The notes under the pieces are model-generated. The model was given only the letters and a program-made list of their open reading frames with translations, made no database searches and had not been told where the DNA came from. From an uncultured Brachyspira sp. (lineage in GTDB: Bacteria; Spirochaetota; Brachyspiria; Brachyspirales; Brachyspiraceae), in contig NZ_CALXYQ010000012.1 of assembly GCF_944393015.1 (NCBI RefSeq), forward strand, positions 1-64,000: 64,000 nt of DNA, written 5' to 3'. Shown here piece by piece: positions 17,826 to 27,129 of this stretch (position 1 is its first letter; the number at the start of each line of letters is the position of its first letter). Both the position numbers and the translations under genes were made by a program.

Positions 17826-18899
17826 ATGATAAAAAGAATATTTTTTTCAATTTTTTGCATAGTTTTATTTTCTACTTTCTTATATTCACAGGATACCAAT
17901 TGGGTAATTAGAATAAGAGACGGCGAAGGAAATATAAAAAAACTTATAACTGTTGAAGAGTGCCTATCTGAAATATCTAATCTTACAGTTTTAAGAGGAG
18001 CTCCGGAAGAAGCTGTTAATGCTCTACTTACTAATGATTTTCAATTATGGCAGTTTGCTTCTCAGATTATAGAACAGGAAGTTGTATATTTGAAAGCTGT
18101 TGAAGAAGGATACGATAAAGATGAAGAGGTATTAAAGTTAATATCTAAAGAAAGAGATAATCAATTATCACAAATCTATATGCAAAGTAAAGTATCTGAC
18201 ACTTTCGCTGTGGTAACAGATGCCGAAAAAAGAAAATTTTTCAATGACAATATATCAAGAATAAGAGCTGCTGTAGGTCCTAATGTAAGATATGAGCAGG
18301 TTGCTATGGAAATAGAAACAACAATTCTTCAAGAGCGTATGAGAAATGAATATGATAAAATCATAGAAACAGGAAAAACTAAATATAATGTAAAATATTC
18401 TATGGATACAGATCCTTGCGTTACCATAGGAGAAGAAACTGTACCTTTATCAGAATTTAATGATATGTTTAATGAATCTATAAAACAGGCAGGAGCAAAT
18501 ATCCCAGCCGCTTTAAAACTTCAGGCTAAAGAAGGAATGTTCAAAGCTTTTGTAGCTAGAGAAATTATGATGTATGAAGCTAAAAAAGAAGGATTCTATG
18601 AAACTACTCAAGCTAAATCTATAGAAAATTTCTTGACTAGAAGTGCTGTTACATCACACTATATAGATAAAACTATAAGATCAACTATACCTACTCCTAC
18701 AGAAGAAGAAATTAATTTAGCTTATGAAAGATATGGTAAAATGTATAATATAGATTCTCTGCCTTATGCAGATGCTCAAAAAGCATTAGCTAGTTTAGTA
18801 ATAGAAGCTAAAACTCAGCAAAAATATCAAATATTAGTTACAGATTTAAGATACAGATACAATATAGAAAAAAATATTGATTTATTATTGAAAAAATAA
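17826..18899 (+). CDS. Periplasmic SurA-like chaperone/peptidyl-prolyl isomerase-related protein
   Basis: 357 residues with a clear signal peptide (1-21, ending LYSQ). The mature part is helical and shows two SurA-N-like chaperone repeats. Each has an entry like ISNLTVLRG or TVPLSEFND followed by helices bearing an AREIMMYEAKKEGF-type pattern (near 235-260). No parvulin catalytic domain is visible, so it is probably a chaperone for outer-membrane proteins. That fits the next gene, which encodes a beta-barrel protein 15 bp downstream. The Shine-Dalgarno TAGGA is 11 bp before the ATG. Confidence 0.75.
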   Translation: MIKRIFFSIFCIVLFSTFLYSQDTNWVIRIRDGEGNIKKLITVEECLSEISNLTVLRGAPEEAVNALLTNDFQLWQFASQIIEQEVVYLKAVEEGYDKDEEVLKLISKERDNQLSQIYMQSKVSDTFAVVTDAEKRKFFNDNISRIRAAVGPNVRYEQVAMEIETTILQERMRNEYDKIIETGKTKYNVKYSMDTDPCVTIGEETVPLSEFNDMFNESIKQAGANIPAALKLQAKEGMFKAFVAREIMMYEAKKEGFYETTQAKSIENFLTRSAVTSHYIDKTIRSTIPTPTEEEINLAYERYGKMYNIDSLPYADAQKALASLVIEAKTQQKYQILVTDLRYRYNIEKNIDLLLKK

Positions 18900-18914
18900 T
18901 TATTAACTAATATT

Positions 18915-19808
18915 ATGAAAAATAGATTATCAATTATATACTTTATATTTTTTATATTATTCTGTTTTTCGCAAATATCTTTTGCAAGAAGAAACGATTT
19001 TGATTTCGATGTAACTCCGCTTATAGAAAAAAATAAGATGTTTTCTGTAGGTATAGGAGGAATATTTTCTGAATATAATAGCTGGTTTCAAAACGGAAAA
19101 TTACAAACATTAGATCCTAATAATCCAAATATAAGCAGAAGAGATTTATATTTCACATTTATGCCCTATTTTAAAGTAAGACCTATTAAATATTTAGAAT
19201 TAGGTATATCAACAAGCTTCACGTATCAAAGGCAGGATTGGAGAAACGATATAACAAGTGCTACAAATATGATTGATGAATTTAATTTTGATTCTATTAA
19301 TGCCACTATGAAAGCTACACTTTTAGATTGGTATTTATCTATAGGTGTTAAAGTAGGATTAAGCTACAGTTTTATGAAAAATACTCATATATATTCTGAC
19401 ATCAAAGATCCTTTCAATATATACACTACTATAATGTTAGCAGGAATTCCTAAAGTAATACCTCTTAATTTCTTCTTTTGCTATACTTTTGATACTAGGG
19501 ATAATCTATTAAAAGATATTCTTAATACAGGCGAGATATCTGGAGGACTAGAGATCATAACATCTCCTTTTATCACTTTATATACAGGTGTTAATTATAT
19601 ATTCCCATATACAAAACAGTCAAGCCTTTCTTATTTAGATATATTCGTTAAATTTAAAGCCACAATATCAGACTTCTTGTATATGACAGTATCATATCAG
19701 AAAACAGTATATGGTTTTGGTAATGCCCCTAATACATCAACATTTAATTTTGCTATAGAATATATGTTCTATACTCCTAAAGGCGGTTGGTGGAGTTTAA
19801 ATAAATAA
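18915..19808 (+). CDS. Predicted outer-membrane beta-barrel protein
   Basis: 297 residues with an N-terminal signal peptide (about 1-24, cut after SFA). The remainder is rich in alternating aromatic/hydrophobic beta-strands with no cytoplasmic motif, and it ends in a short aromatic segment (FYTPKGGWWSL). It is co-transcribed with the SurA-like gene (15-bp gap) and has no Shine-Dalgarno of its own, which suggests translational coupling. No family was recognised; the localisation is inferred from composition. Confidence 0.7.
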   Translation: MKNRLSIIYFIFFILFCFSQISFARRNDFDFDVTPLIEKNKMFSVGIGGIFSEYNSWFQNGKLQTLDPNNPNISRRDLYFTFMPYFKVRPIKYLELGISTSFTYQRQDWRNDITSATNMIDEFNFDSINATMKATLLDWYLSIGVKVGLSYSFMKNTHIYSDIKDPFNIYTTIMLAGIPKVIPLNFFFCYTFDTRDNLLKDILNTGEISGGLEIITSPFITLYTGVNYIFPYTKQSSLSYLDIFVKFKATISDFLYMTVSYQKTVYGFGNAPNTSTFNFAIEYMFYTPKGGWWSLNK

Positions 19809-19814
19809 AAAATA

Positions 19815-20552
19815 TCATATAGAAAATATAATATTAATACTCTTTCCTAGTAAATGCTGAGATATAGTTTGTATAAATGCTAATATTGTTCTTAATATAC
19901 CAAAGAAAAGCAATGCATAAAGTATTAAAAATCCATAAGGATATATTCTATCATAGGTATCTTTGCCCTTTGGGGATAAGAAAAATCTCAATATCCAACC
20001 CCCATCTAATGGAGGAAAAGGAAGTAAATTAAAGAACATAAGCATTATATTAATCATATAAAACATAAATAACATTGTTAAAACTATAGGCAAAGCATTA
20101 AGCAGAAAATTTGAGAAGCCATTATTATTATTCTGTAAAAACATCATTATTTTATATATTATAAAAGTACCATCAACTGTAAATGTTAATATTTTCATTA
20201 TGATAAATGATACAGTTGCTATCATAAGATTAGCAAAAGGACCTGCAAATGATACTAAAGCCTGATCTCTTTCAAAATTATTAAAGTTATTAGGATTAAC
20301 AGGAACAGCTTTCATCCATCCTATAACTGGAATACCTGTAACTGCAGCAAGTATAGGAAGAATCACACTTCCCAATATATCAATATGTGCTAAAGGATTG
20401 AGAGTGAGTCTTCCAAGCCTCATAGCAGTTCTATCACCGAACATAAATGCAGTCCTTGCATGAGAATATTCATGAGTGCTTGCTGATATTATAAATACAA
20501 CATAAGATATGATTCCTATTGAAAGTTTGTTAGAAAATATTTCATAAACCAT
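19815..20552 (-). CDS. M50-family membrane zinc metalloprotease (site-2 protease type)
   Basis: 245 residues, about six hydrophobic segments. The zinc-binding motif is HEYSH at 27-31. NPLAHIDILGS follows at about 52-62, and the third ligand region LPFPPLDGG lies near 174-182, as in short site-2 proteases (COG1994). It cuts membrane proteins within the bilayer; there are no PDZ domains. It stands alone, convergent with the outer-membrane protein gene (6 bp apart). Substrate unknown. Confidence 0.9.
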   Translation of the reverse strand: MVYEIFSNKLSIGIISYVVFIISASTHEYSHARTAFMFGDRTAMRLGRLTLNPLAHIDILGSVILPILAAVTGIPVIGWMKAVPVNPNNFNNFERDQALVSFAGPFANLMIATVSFIIMKILTFTVDGTFIIYKIMMFLQNNNNGFSNFLLNALPIVLTMLFMFYMINIMLMFFNLLPFPPLDGGWILRFFLSPKGKDTYDRIYPYGFLILYALLFFGILRTILAFIQTISQHLLGKSINIIFSI

Positions 20553-20719
20553 TATTTGTTTCCTTAAAAATATACGTTATTTAAATATAAAAAACTTTTA
20601 TTATTATTGATGATAAAAATTATTTTTTATTTTACTAATTTAAGGTTAAAACATATAAAACTATTATATGATAAAATAATTATTAATGATATATTAATTT
20701 TTTAAAGCGATAAACGAGA

Positions 20720-20835
20720 AGCTGATAACTTTAGTTGTCAGCTAAAAATATTTAAAATAAAAATTGTGAGCCTCTTGCAAGTTTACTTGACATAGCCTTT
20801 AGCGAGCGAACAATTTTTATTAGTAATAATAAATT
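20720..20835. repeat. Family A hairpin repeat (copy at 20.8 kb) in a 305-bp gap
   Basis: Two hairpins lie here. AGCTGATAAC pairs with GTTGTCAGCT around loop TTTA (20720-20743). The second is the family A element GAGCC-TCTTGCAAG-TTTA-CTTGACATA-GCCTTTAGC (about 20767-20803), flanked by AAAATTGT and ACAATTTT. On the minus strand the outer stem plus T-run could end transcription of the amino-acid ABC operon. Nothing else is seen in the gap. Confidence 0.75.
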
Positions 20836-20857
20836 TATCACTAGCAATAATAAAAAA

Positions 20858-21586
20858 TTAATGATTCAATACTTTATACAAGAATTCTCTAACTCTGTCA
20901 TGTTTAGGATTAGAGAAGAACTCATTAGGCTTCTCATCTTCAAGTATCTTTCCATCATTCATAAAAAGTATTCTAGTAGCAACATTCTTAGCAAAACCCA
21001 TTTCATGAGTAACAATTATCATAGTCATGCCTTCTCTTGCAAGCTCTATCATAACATCTAAAACCTCTTTAATCATTTCAGGATCCAATGCAGAAGTAGG
21101 CTCATCAAAAAGCATAATATCAGGCTCCATAGCCAAAGCCCTAGCTATAGCTATTCTCTGTTTCTGTCCTCCGGAAAGTTTGCTTGGATAAACATCTTTT
21201 TTATCTACTAACCCTACTTTATTAAGAAGTTCTATGGCCTTTTTCTCAGCATTTTCTTTTGAAATTTTTTTTACTTTCATAGGGGCTAAAGTGATATTTT
21301 CCATAACAGTTTTATGAGGAAATAAATTGAAATGCTGAAATACCATTCCAAGTTCCTGCCTTATAACATTAATATCAGTATCCTTATCCATGATATTTTT
21401 GCCTTTTATTATAATATCACCTTGAGAAGGTTCTTCAAGTCTGTTTAGGCATCTTAAAAATGTTGATTTACCGCTTCCTGAAGGTCCTATTACAGCAATA
21501 ATTTCGCCTTTTGCAATATCAACATCTATACCTTTAAGAACTTCTAATTTTCCGAATTGTTTATGTAAATTTCTTACCTTAATCAC
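20858..21586 (-). CDS. Polar amino-acid ABC transporter ATPase (GlnQ/ArtP-like)
   Basis: 242 residues. Walker [10 protein letters not shown] at 34-42, signature LSGGQKQR near 137, Walker B and DEPTSALDP near 160, and the switch histidine in IVTHEMGFA. The short length and EMGFA are typical of the polar amino-acid uptake group. It overlaps the permease gene by 8 bp. It energises uptake through the permease encoded just upstream. Confidence 0.94.
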   Translation of the reverse strand: MIKVRNLHKQFGKLEVLKGIDVDIAKGEIIAVIGPSGSGKSTFLRCLNRLEEPSQGDIIIKGKNIMDKDTDINVIRQELGMVFQHFNLFPHKTVMENITLAPMKVKKISKENAEKKAIELLNKVGLVDKKDVYPSKLSGGQKQRIAIARALAMEPDIMLFDEPTSALDPEMIKEVLDVMIELAREGMTMIIVTHEMGFAKNVATRILFMNDGKILEDEKPNEFFSNPKHDRVREFLYKVLNH

Positions 21587-22292
21587 TTTCTCTCAAACCC
21601 TCCTCTACTCTCTTCATGATCATAGCAAATACAGAAGTAAGTATAAAATATATTATCCCCACAGCAATTAAAGGCTCAACTCCTCTATATGTTTGGCTTG
21701 TGATGATATTTGCAGATCTAAGCAAATCAACACCGCCTATAAATCCAACAACAGAAGTTTCTTTAAGCAATGCTATAAACTCGCTTACAAGAGGAGGAAG
21801 TATTTTTTTGATAGCCTGAGGTATTATAATCTCTTTCATAGACATAGAATAATTCATACCTAAAGCCCTTGCCGCTTCCATTTGTCCTTTATCCAAACTT
21901 TGTATTCCTGCCCTTATAATTTCAGCAACATAAGCACCAGAGTTTATTCCAAAAGCAATTGCAGCTATAATAAGTATAGGAGTATCTCTTAAACTATCAA
22001 CAAAAATAACATTAGCCCATATCATGAGCTGTACTACAACAGGAGTTCCTCTTAAAATATTTACATACCAGAATGCCAATTTTGATAAAGGATTGAAATC
22101 TTTGAACTTTTTAGAGTTTTTGAACGGATAAAATTCGGAAAGCTGAAGCAATGCCACTAATATACCTAGTATAACACCTATTATAGTAGAGCATGCTGTT
22201 GTTCCTACAGAAAATAATAATCCTTTTATAATATAGATGTATCTCTCATTTGATATGAATATTAACTTTAGAAGTTCTAAATATTCAAGCAT
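21579..22292 (-). CDS. Polar amino-acid ABC transporter permease
   Basis: 237 residues, five membrane segments. The EAA loop ([27 protein letters not shown]) places it in the HisM/GlnP family, including the RGTPVVVQL motif near 84-92. It is the only permease gene, so the channel is probably a homodimer. It is translationally coupled to the ATPase gene. Expression relative to the binding protein may be set by the hairpin at 22322-22361. Confidence 0.93.
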   Translation of the reverse strand: MLEYLELLKLIFISNERYIYIIKGLLFSVGTTACSTIIGVILGILVALLQLSEFYPFKNSKKFKDFNPLSKLAFWYVNILRGTPVVVQLMIWANVIFVDSLRDTPILIIAAIAFGINSGAYVAEIIRAGIQSLDKGQMEAARALGMNYSMSMKEIIIPQAIKKILPPLVSEFIALLKETSVVGFIGGVDLLRSANIITSQTYRGVEPLIAVGIIYFILTSVFAMIMKRVEEGLRESD

Positions 22293-22321
22293 ATATATAA
22301 ACCCTTATAAAAAATATATCC

Positions 22322-22361
22322 TCTTCTTATAATCTCATAAAAAAACGAGAAAATAAGAAGA
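22322..22361 (-). promoter_or_regulatory. Intercistronic hairpin between binding-protein and permease genes
   Basis: TCTTCTTAT pairs with ATAAGAAGA, then after a 2x2 internal loop TCTC pairs with GAGA. It lies in the 85-bp gap after the binding-protein stop codon. Such hairpins often stabilise or partly terminate the upstream message, giving more binding protein than permease. Confidence 0.6.
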
Positions 22362-22377
22362 AGATATAAAATATATA

Positions 22378-23130
22378 TTATTCCCCAAAATACTTGCTTA
22401 TTAAAGCATCATAAGTGCCATTATCTTTAATAGTTTGCAAAGCTTCATTTATCTGAGCAAGCAGTTCAGTATCTTCTTTTCTCATAGCAATAGCATACTC
22501 TTCACTACTTACTGAATCTGTAAGGTTAATAACTAATTTTAAATCATCATTTTTATCAAAATATTGTTTAGCAGGTTCAGAATCTAAAACTACAGCATCT
22601 ACTTTTTGGCTTTTCAAAGCTATTACAGCCTCTGATGTAGCACCATATCTCTGAACATTTACATTAGACATCTCGCTTACAGTTAAATCACCAGTATAAC
22701 CTAATACAACACCAACATTTTTACCTTGTAAACTATCAAAGCCAATAATATCTTTATTATCTCTATGAACTAATATAGTTTGTTTAGATTCATAATAAGG
22801 ATCTGAAAAATTAACAAATTGCTTTCTATCTTCAGTTGCTGTCATACCAGCAATAATTACATCTATTTTTTTAGCTTGTAAAGCAGGAAGAAGTCCGTCA
22901 AAAGCCATATCTACAAACTCAATATCTTTTCCAATAATCTTTGCTATTTCATTAATTAAATCTACATCAAAACCAACAATTTTGTCTCCATCTCTATATT
23001 CAAAAGGTTCAAATTCAGCATTAGTTCCAATATATAATTTATTTTTATCAGCTTGTTTTTTACAGCCTATAAATATAAATAAAACCGCTGATAAAGCTAT
23101 AATTATTTTGAAAATATTATTCTTTAACAT
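22378..23130 (-). CDS. Polar amino-acid binding lipoprotein (solute-binding protein family 3)
   Basis: 250 residues. Lipoprotein signal with the lipidated Cys at 23 (FIFIGC). The mature part shows the family 3 fold: GTNAEFEPFEYRDG, then GFDVDLINEIAKI, MTATEDRKQFVNFSDPY and GYTGDLTV. It captures a polar amino acid in the periplasm and delivers it to the permease encoded downstream. It is first in a three-gene operon with its own promoter. The exact ligand cannot be read from sequence. Confidence 0.93.
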   Translation of the reverse strand: MLKNNIFKIIIALSAVLFIFIGCKKQADKNKLYIGTNAEFEPFEYRDGDKIVGFDVDLINEIAKIIGKDIEFVDMAFDGLLPALQAKKIDVIIAGMTATEDRKQFVNFSDPYYESKQTILVHRDNKDIIGFDSLQGKNVGVVLGYTGDLTVSEMSNVNVQRYGATSEAVIALKSQKVDAVVLDSEPAKQYFDKNDDLKLVINLTDSVSSEEYAIAMRKEDTELLAQINEALQTIKDNGTYDALISKYFGE

Positions 23131-23195
23131 AAGAAAAACTCCTAATTTTTACATAAAAATACTATATGTAAAATATTTCATATTTTTTTTGAATA

Positions 23196-23224
23196 ATTTT
23201 ATATATATAAAGTAAAAAAGTCAA
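23196..23224 (-). promoter_or_regulatory. Promoter of the amino-acid ABC operon
   Basis: Read on the minus strand: TTGACT, 17-bp spacer, TAAAAT, about 65 bp before the binding-protein start codon. Confidence 0.55.
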
Positions 23225-23349
23225 GGTAAAATATTGCTTTTCAAATGATAATTTATCACATAAATGAATTTGAATTAATAAGACATATAATATATAATTT
23301 CCACTTAAATGATAAATAATTAAACAATAAAAATGGAGATGTAAAATAT

Positions 23350-23958
23350 ATGAGAGGTTCTGCGGTAGCAGTAATATTTATTATAGTGAATATAATAGCT
23401 ATCAGCATATTTATGATAGTTTCTACCACTTCTATAAAAGAATCTATTTTATCAGAAGAAAAATTATCCAGAGAATCATTGGACTCTATATTAGATACTT
23501 ATTATAAAAAAAATATAGCTTCAGAAAATTATTATAATGCGGTATCTGTAATACCAAAAATAGATGTATATGTTTTGCATTCTTTAAGTAATTATATAGA
23601 AAGAATAAAATCAATAGAAGCTGATTCTACTTTGATAGAAAAGCCATTAACATTTCAGGAATATCAGTATATACAGGCAAGAATAACAGAGAATATAAAT
23701 AAAATTAATTATACAGCAAGGAATTACCCTGTTTTAAGGACAAATCAAAACTATATAGCAGCTTTAAATGAAATGCGTCCTATAATAGAAGATGAAAAAA
23801 AATATATATCCACTTATAATGATCATGTATTAGAATATAATAGACTTACAACAACTCCTCCTTCAAGCATTGTAGCCGGTATAATGGGGAAATTTCCTTT
23901 CTTAAAATTTGAAACAGGAACTAATATTATAGCACAAACTTCACATATGTTTCAATAA
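23350..23958 (+). CDS. LemA-family membrane protein
   Basis: 202 residues. One N-terminal membrane helix (about 5-25), then an all-helical domain. The C-terminal third matches the LemA pattern: YPVLRTNQNYIAAL, helices, YNDHVLEYNRL, then the PPSSIVAGIMGKFPF block near 176-190. LemA proteins are membrane-anchored helical bundles of unknown biochemical role. It is a single gene on the plus strand ahead of a LacI regulator. Confidence 0.82.
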   Translation: MRGSAVAVIFIIVNIIAISIFMIVSTTSIKESILSEEKLSRESLDSILDTYYKKNIASENYYNAVSVIPKIDVYVLHSLSNYIERIKSIEADSTLIEKPLTFQEYQYIQARITENINKINYTARNYPVLRTNQNYIAALNEMRPIIEDEKKYISTYNDHVLEYNRLTTTPPSSIVAGIMGKFPFLKFETGTNIIAQTSHMFQ

Positions 23959-23979
23959 ATGAAAATATATCATTTATAT

Positions 23980-24007
23980 TTGCAAAAATTAAAACTTTTA
24001 CTATAAT
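23980..24007 (+). promoter_or_regulatory. Promoter of the LacI-type regulator gene
   Basis: TTGCAA, 16-bp spacer, TATAAT, 35 bp ahead of the regulator start codon. Confidence 0.6.
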
Positions 24008-24020
24008 ATAAATAACTAAA

Positions 24021-24030
24021 TATCCGGATA
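24021..24030. promoter_or_regulatory. Candidate LacI-family operator TATCCGGATA
   Basis: A perfect 10-bp palindrome with a central CG, just downstream of the -10 box and 13 bp before the regulator's ATG. LacI-family operators are palindromic around a central CG, so this is a plausible autoregulatory site. Confidence 0.5.
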
Positions 24031-24042
24031 GTATAAAGCATC

Positions 24043-25080
24043 ATGAATGATAATGTAATAGAATTGAAAAACCTAAAAAGAGTAACACAGAAAGAAATAG
24101 CTAAAAGACTTGGAATAAGCAGAACAACTGTAGCTAGAGCTATAAACGGAAGCGAGTTTATCAAAGAAGAAACTAAATCCAAAATATTAGAATTGGCTTC
24201 AGAACTGAATTATGAAAAAAATTATATAGGAAGCTCTTTAGCAAATCAAAAAGAAAAAACTGTTCATTGTCTTATAGCCAATTCTTTTAATGAATTTTAT
24301 ACAAAAGAAATAGTACGCGGACTTAATACTATTCAAAAAGAATATTCTATATATAATTATAATTTAAAAATAACACCAACAGAAATACATTCTCCAGACA
24401 AACAGGTAGAAATTTTAAAAAACATCTTAGAAGAAGGTAATATTGATGGTTTAATAATAACACCATTAAATAGAGAAGTAATATATAATATACTAAAACC
24501 ATATTTCGGTAAAATAAATATAATATCTATAGGAACAAGATTATCTGAAAATATACCTCATGTAGGGCCTAATCATATAAAACAAGGCTCTATAGTTGCT
24601 GGAATAGTTTCTAATCTTTTAAGAGATAATGAAAAACTTCTTATTATAGATAATGGAGATGATAATATTTCTTCAGGAATGTATTTAGAGGGCTTTTTAC
24701 AAAGGATAAAAAATACTAAAATAGATATTATAGGGCCTATTTATTGCGGAAATATAGAAGACAGCATATATACTATAAAAAAAATATGCTCTAAAGATAA
24801 TATTAAAGGAATTTATATTAATAGATATGCTCAAGAAATTTATGATATGATAGATAAAAGCATATTGAAAGATAAGAAAATAGTTACTCATGGTATGGCA
24901 GAAAGTATAAAAAACCTAATAAAGTCAGGCATAATATCATTTACTGTTATGGAAGGCGTATTTATGGAAGGATACAATGCCGGTAAAATGATGTTTGAAA
25001 TGATATACAAGAAAAATGTTAGTACTAATTGGGAGGTTTCTGATTCTAAAATAATATTTTTAGAGAATTTACAAAATTAA
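24043..25080 (+). CDS. LacI-family transcriptional regulator
   Basis: 345 residues. The N-terminal helix-turn-helix is VTQKEIAKRLGISRTTVARA at about 13-32, followed by hinge residues and a periplasmic-binding-protein-like effector domain (60-340). There is no strong Shine-Dalgarno. No sugar genes lie beside it, so the regulon is not local, apart from possible autoregulation through the palindrome at 24021-24030. Family 'LacI' is secure; the ligand is unknown. Confidence 0.92.
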   Translation: MNDNVIELKNLKRVTQKEIAKRLGISRTTVARAINGSEFIKEETKSKILELASELNYEKNYIGSSLANQKEKTVHCLIANSFNEFYTKEIVRGLNTIQKEYSIYNYNLKITPTEIHSPDKQVEILKNILEEGNIDGLIITPLNREVIYNILKPYFGKINIISIGTRLSENIPHVGPNHIKQGSIVAGIVSNLLRDNEKLLIIDNGDDNISSGMYLEGFLQRIKNTKIDIIGPIYCGNIEDSIYTIKKICSKDNIKGIYINRYAQEIYDMIDKSILKDKKIVTHGMAESIKNLIKSGIISFTVMEGVFMEGYNAGKMMFEMIYKKNVSTNWEVSDSKIIFLENLQN

Positions 25081-25108
25081 TATTATTAAAATTTATTTTG
25101 AATTTTAC

Positions 25109-25137
25109 TTGATAAAATTAACATATTATGTTAGAAT
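25109..25137 (+). promoter_or_regulatory. Promoter of rplS
   Basis: TTGATA, 17-bp spacer, TAGAAT, about 100 bp before the rplS start. Confidence 0.55.
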
Positions 25138-25236
25138 ATTGCAACTATATTCTATAATGTTATATTTGTTTATTTTAGATTCTTACGGAAATTAAATAAC
25201 ATTAATATAAATAAAATTAATTAGGAGATATTACAA

Positions 25237-25671
25237 ATGGATCAACAGATAAGATTAGTAGAAGCAAAATATAAAAAAGAAGCCATACTACCTTTTGAAA
25301 TAGGTGATACAGTAAAAGTATGGGTAAAAATTATCGAGGGCGATAGAGAAAGATTACAGGCTTATGAAGGTACTGTGATTTCTATTCGCGGAAAAGGAAT
25401 TAATAAAAGTTTTATTGTTAGAAAAATATCTTACGGCGTAGGCGTTGAAAGAATATTCTTATTGAATTCTCCTAGAATAGATCATGTTGATATCATAAGA
25501 AAAGCTAAAGTAAGAAGAGCTAAACTTTACTATCTTAGAAATAAAGTTGGTAAAAAAGCTCGCTTAGTAGAAAGATTAGGCGTAAAAATACCGAAACACT
25601 CTGATTTAATAAAAAATACTACTGAAGAAAATACAGCAGCAGAAGAAAATAATACTTCTTCAGCAGAATAA
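25237..25671 (+). CDS. rplS: 50S ribosomal protein L19
   Basis: 144 residues, slightly longer than the usual 115 because of an Ala/Glu/Asn-rich C-terminal tail (about 125-144). Core signatures include [23 protein letters not shown], and the [24 protein letters not shown] block split across 80-110. L19 sits at the subunit interface of the ribosome. The Shine-Dalgarno TAGGAG is clear. The usual rpsP-rimM-trmD partners are not adjacent upstream; a flavoprotein gene follows after 34 bp. Confidence 0.96.
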   Translation: MDQQIRLVEAKYKKEAILPFEIGDTVKVWVKIIEGDRERLQAYEGTVISIRGKGINKSFIVRKISYGVGVERIFLLNSPRIDHVDIIRKAKVRRAKLYYLRNKVGKKARLVERLGVKIPKHSDLIKNTTEENTAAEENNTSSAE

Positions 25672-25705
25672 TATTTTTTTATTTTAAGATTTTAAGGAGA
25701 ATTTT

Positions 25706-26533
25706 ATGGGCTATAAAATAGTTGCCAGAGAGCAATGGTCAGAAAAGGTCTTCATGATGAAAGTACTAGCTCCGGATATTGCTAAACATCGTAAAGCTGG
25801 TAATTTTATAATATTCAGACTAGATGAAAAAGGTGAAAGAGTACCCCTAACTATAGCTGATGCTGACGTAGAAGCTGGTACTATTACTATAGTTACTCAA
25901 AGTATAGGATATTCAACTACTAAACTTATGGGACTTAAAGTTGGTGATGAAATATTGGATATCATAGGGCCATTAGGTCAGCCTACTCATATAGAAAAGA
26001 AAGATGGCATAGTTTTAGGTATCGGCGGCGGTGTAGGTATTGCTCCTTTACATCCTATAGTAGAAGCTCATCATAAAGCTGGTAATAAAGTTATTTCTAT
26101 ATTGGGTGCTAGAGATAAATCACTTATCATTATGGAAGATATGATGAAAAAAATATCTGATGAAGTTCTTATCTGTACTGATAATGGAAGTTACGGTGAA
26201 AAAGGTCTTGTAACTGATATGATTACTAGAATATATGAAAGAGGCGAAAAAATTTCTGAAGTTATAGCTATAGGTCCTGCTATTATGATGAAATTTGTTG
26301 CTATGCTTACAAAAAAATATAATCTTCCTACTGTTGTTAGCTTAAACCCTATTATGATAGACGGTACTGGTATGTGCGGATGCTGCAGAGTAAAAGTAGG
26401 AGATCAAACTAAATTTGCATGCGTTGAAGGTCCTGAATTTGATGGACATTTAATAGACTTCGATCTTCTTATGAAAAGACAGGCTATGTACAAAAAAGAA
26501 GAGCATGAATGCAATTTAAAATTAGCTAATTAA
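25706..26533 (+). CDS. NfnA/SudB-type ferredoxin-NADP oxidoreductase small subunit
   Basis: 275 residues. An N-terminal FAD-binding barrel (1-95, with RVPLTIADAD at 45-54), an NAD(P)-binding domain (GIGGGVGIAPLHPI at 105-118), and a C-terminal [2Fe-2S] site with C224, C226, C227 and C239. This is the small subunit of NfnAB/SudAB-type flavoproteins, also called sulfide/dihydroorotate-dehydrogenase-like FAD/NAD-binding protein. The large partner (GltD-like) is not in the window. It follows rplS by 34 bp with the Shine-Dalgarno AAGGAG and ends at a strong terminator. Confidence 0.88.
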   Translation: MGYKIVAREQWSEKVFMMKVLAPDIAKHRKAGNFIIFRLDEKGERVPLTIADADVEAGTITIVTQSIGYSTTKLMGLKVGDEILDIIGPLGQPTHIEKKDGIVLGIGGGVGIAPLHPIVEAHHKAGNKVISILGARDKSLIIMEDMMKKISDEVLICTDNGSYGEKGLVTDMITRIYERGEKISEVIAIGPAIMMKFVAMLTKKYNLPTVVSLNPIMIDGTGMCGCCRVKVGDQTKFACVEGPEFDGHLIDFDLLMKRQAMYKKEEHECNLKLAN

Positions 26534-26550
26534 TATTTAATTATAAAATA

Positions 26551-26587
26551 AAAAGTTACAGTCTGATTCAGATTGTAACTTTTTTTA
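26551..26587 (+). terminator. Intrinsic terminator after the NfnA-like gene
   Basis: AGTTACAGTCTGA pairs with TCAGATTGTAACT (one mismatch), followed by seven T residues. Confidence 0.9.
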
Positions 26588-26605
26588 TGATACAATCTAT
26601 TTATA

Positions 26606-27019
26606 ATGAAATTACATATTGATGCTAATATTAAAAATTTTGTTCTTCAGAAATTTGAATGGGACAGCACATACTTCCAAATAACATTAAATATAAAAAA
26701 TAATTATCCTATAAAAATAAAATTAGAAAATCTAAAACTTAATCTTATTAATTGCTTAAATGAAAAATTTGCCTATAGTGAATGCGATAATATATCAATA
26801 AAATCAAGGGAAAGTAAAGATATTACTTTTAATGTCATTCTATACAATAAAGAATTTTCAAACTTAATAAATAACTTTTTTAATTTTAAGAAATCAATAT
26901 TTAAAATTCATATAATAACTGCTAAATTGAATATGTTTTCTATTATACCAATAAATTTAAAAAATTATGAGCATAATATTGATATACTTGATATTATAAA
27001 ACATCTATATAATTCATAG
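26606..27019 (+). CDS. LEA2-like small protein, first of three
   Basis: 137 residues without a signal peptide. Beta-rich with the LEA type 2 (water-stress/hypersensitive) layout: FQITLNIKNNYPIKIKLENLKLNL near 27-50, then a second strand set around SRESKDITFNV. It is followed by two lipoproteins with the same layout. There is no Shine-Dalgarno; the start is 18 bp after the preceding terminator, so the start or expression is unsure. Function unknown; LEA2 domains bind hydrophobic surfaces. Confidence 0.65.
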   Translation: MKLHIDANIKNFVLQKFEWDSTYFQITLNIKNNYPIKIKLENLKLNLINCLNEKFAYSECDNISIKSRESKDITFNVILYNKEFSNLINNFFNFKKSIFKIHIITAKLNMFSIIPINLKNYEHNIDILDIIKHLYNS

Positions 27020-27129
27020 AACCAACTATTTAATTTATTTTTAGTGATAATCAATAATACATTATTATATATTACTATTTTCAGTTATATTTGTTATATA
27101 AATATGACTAAATAAAAAAGGTATGATTT

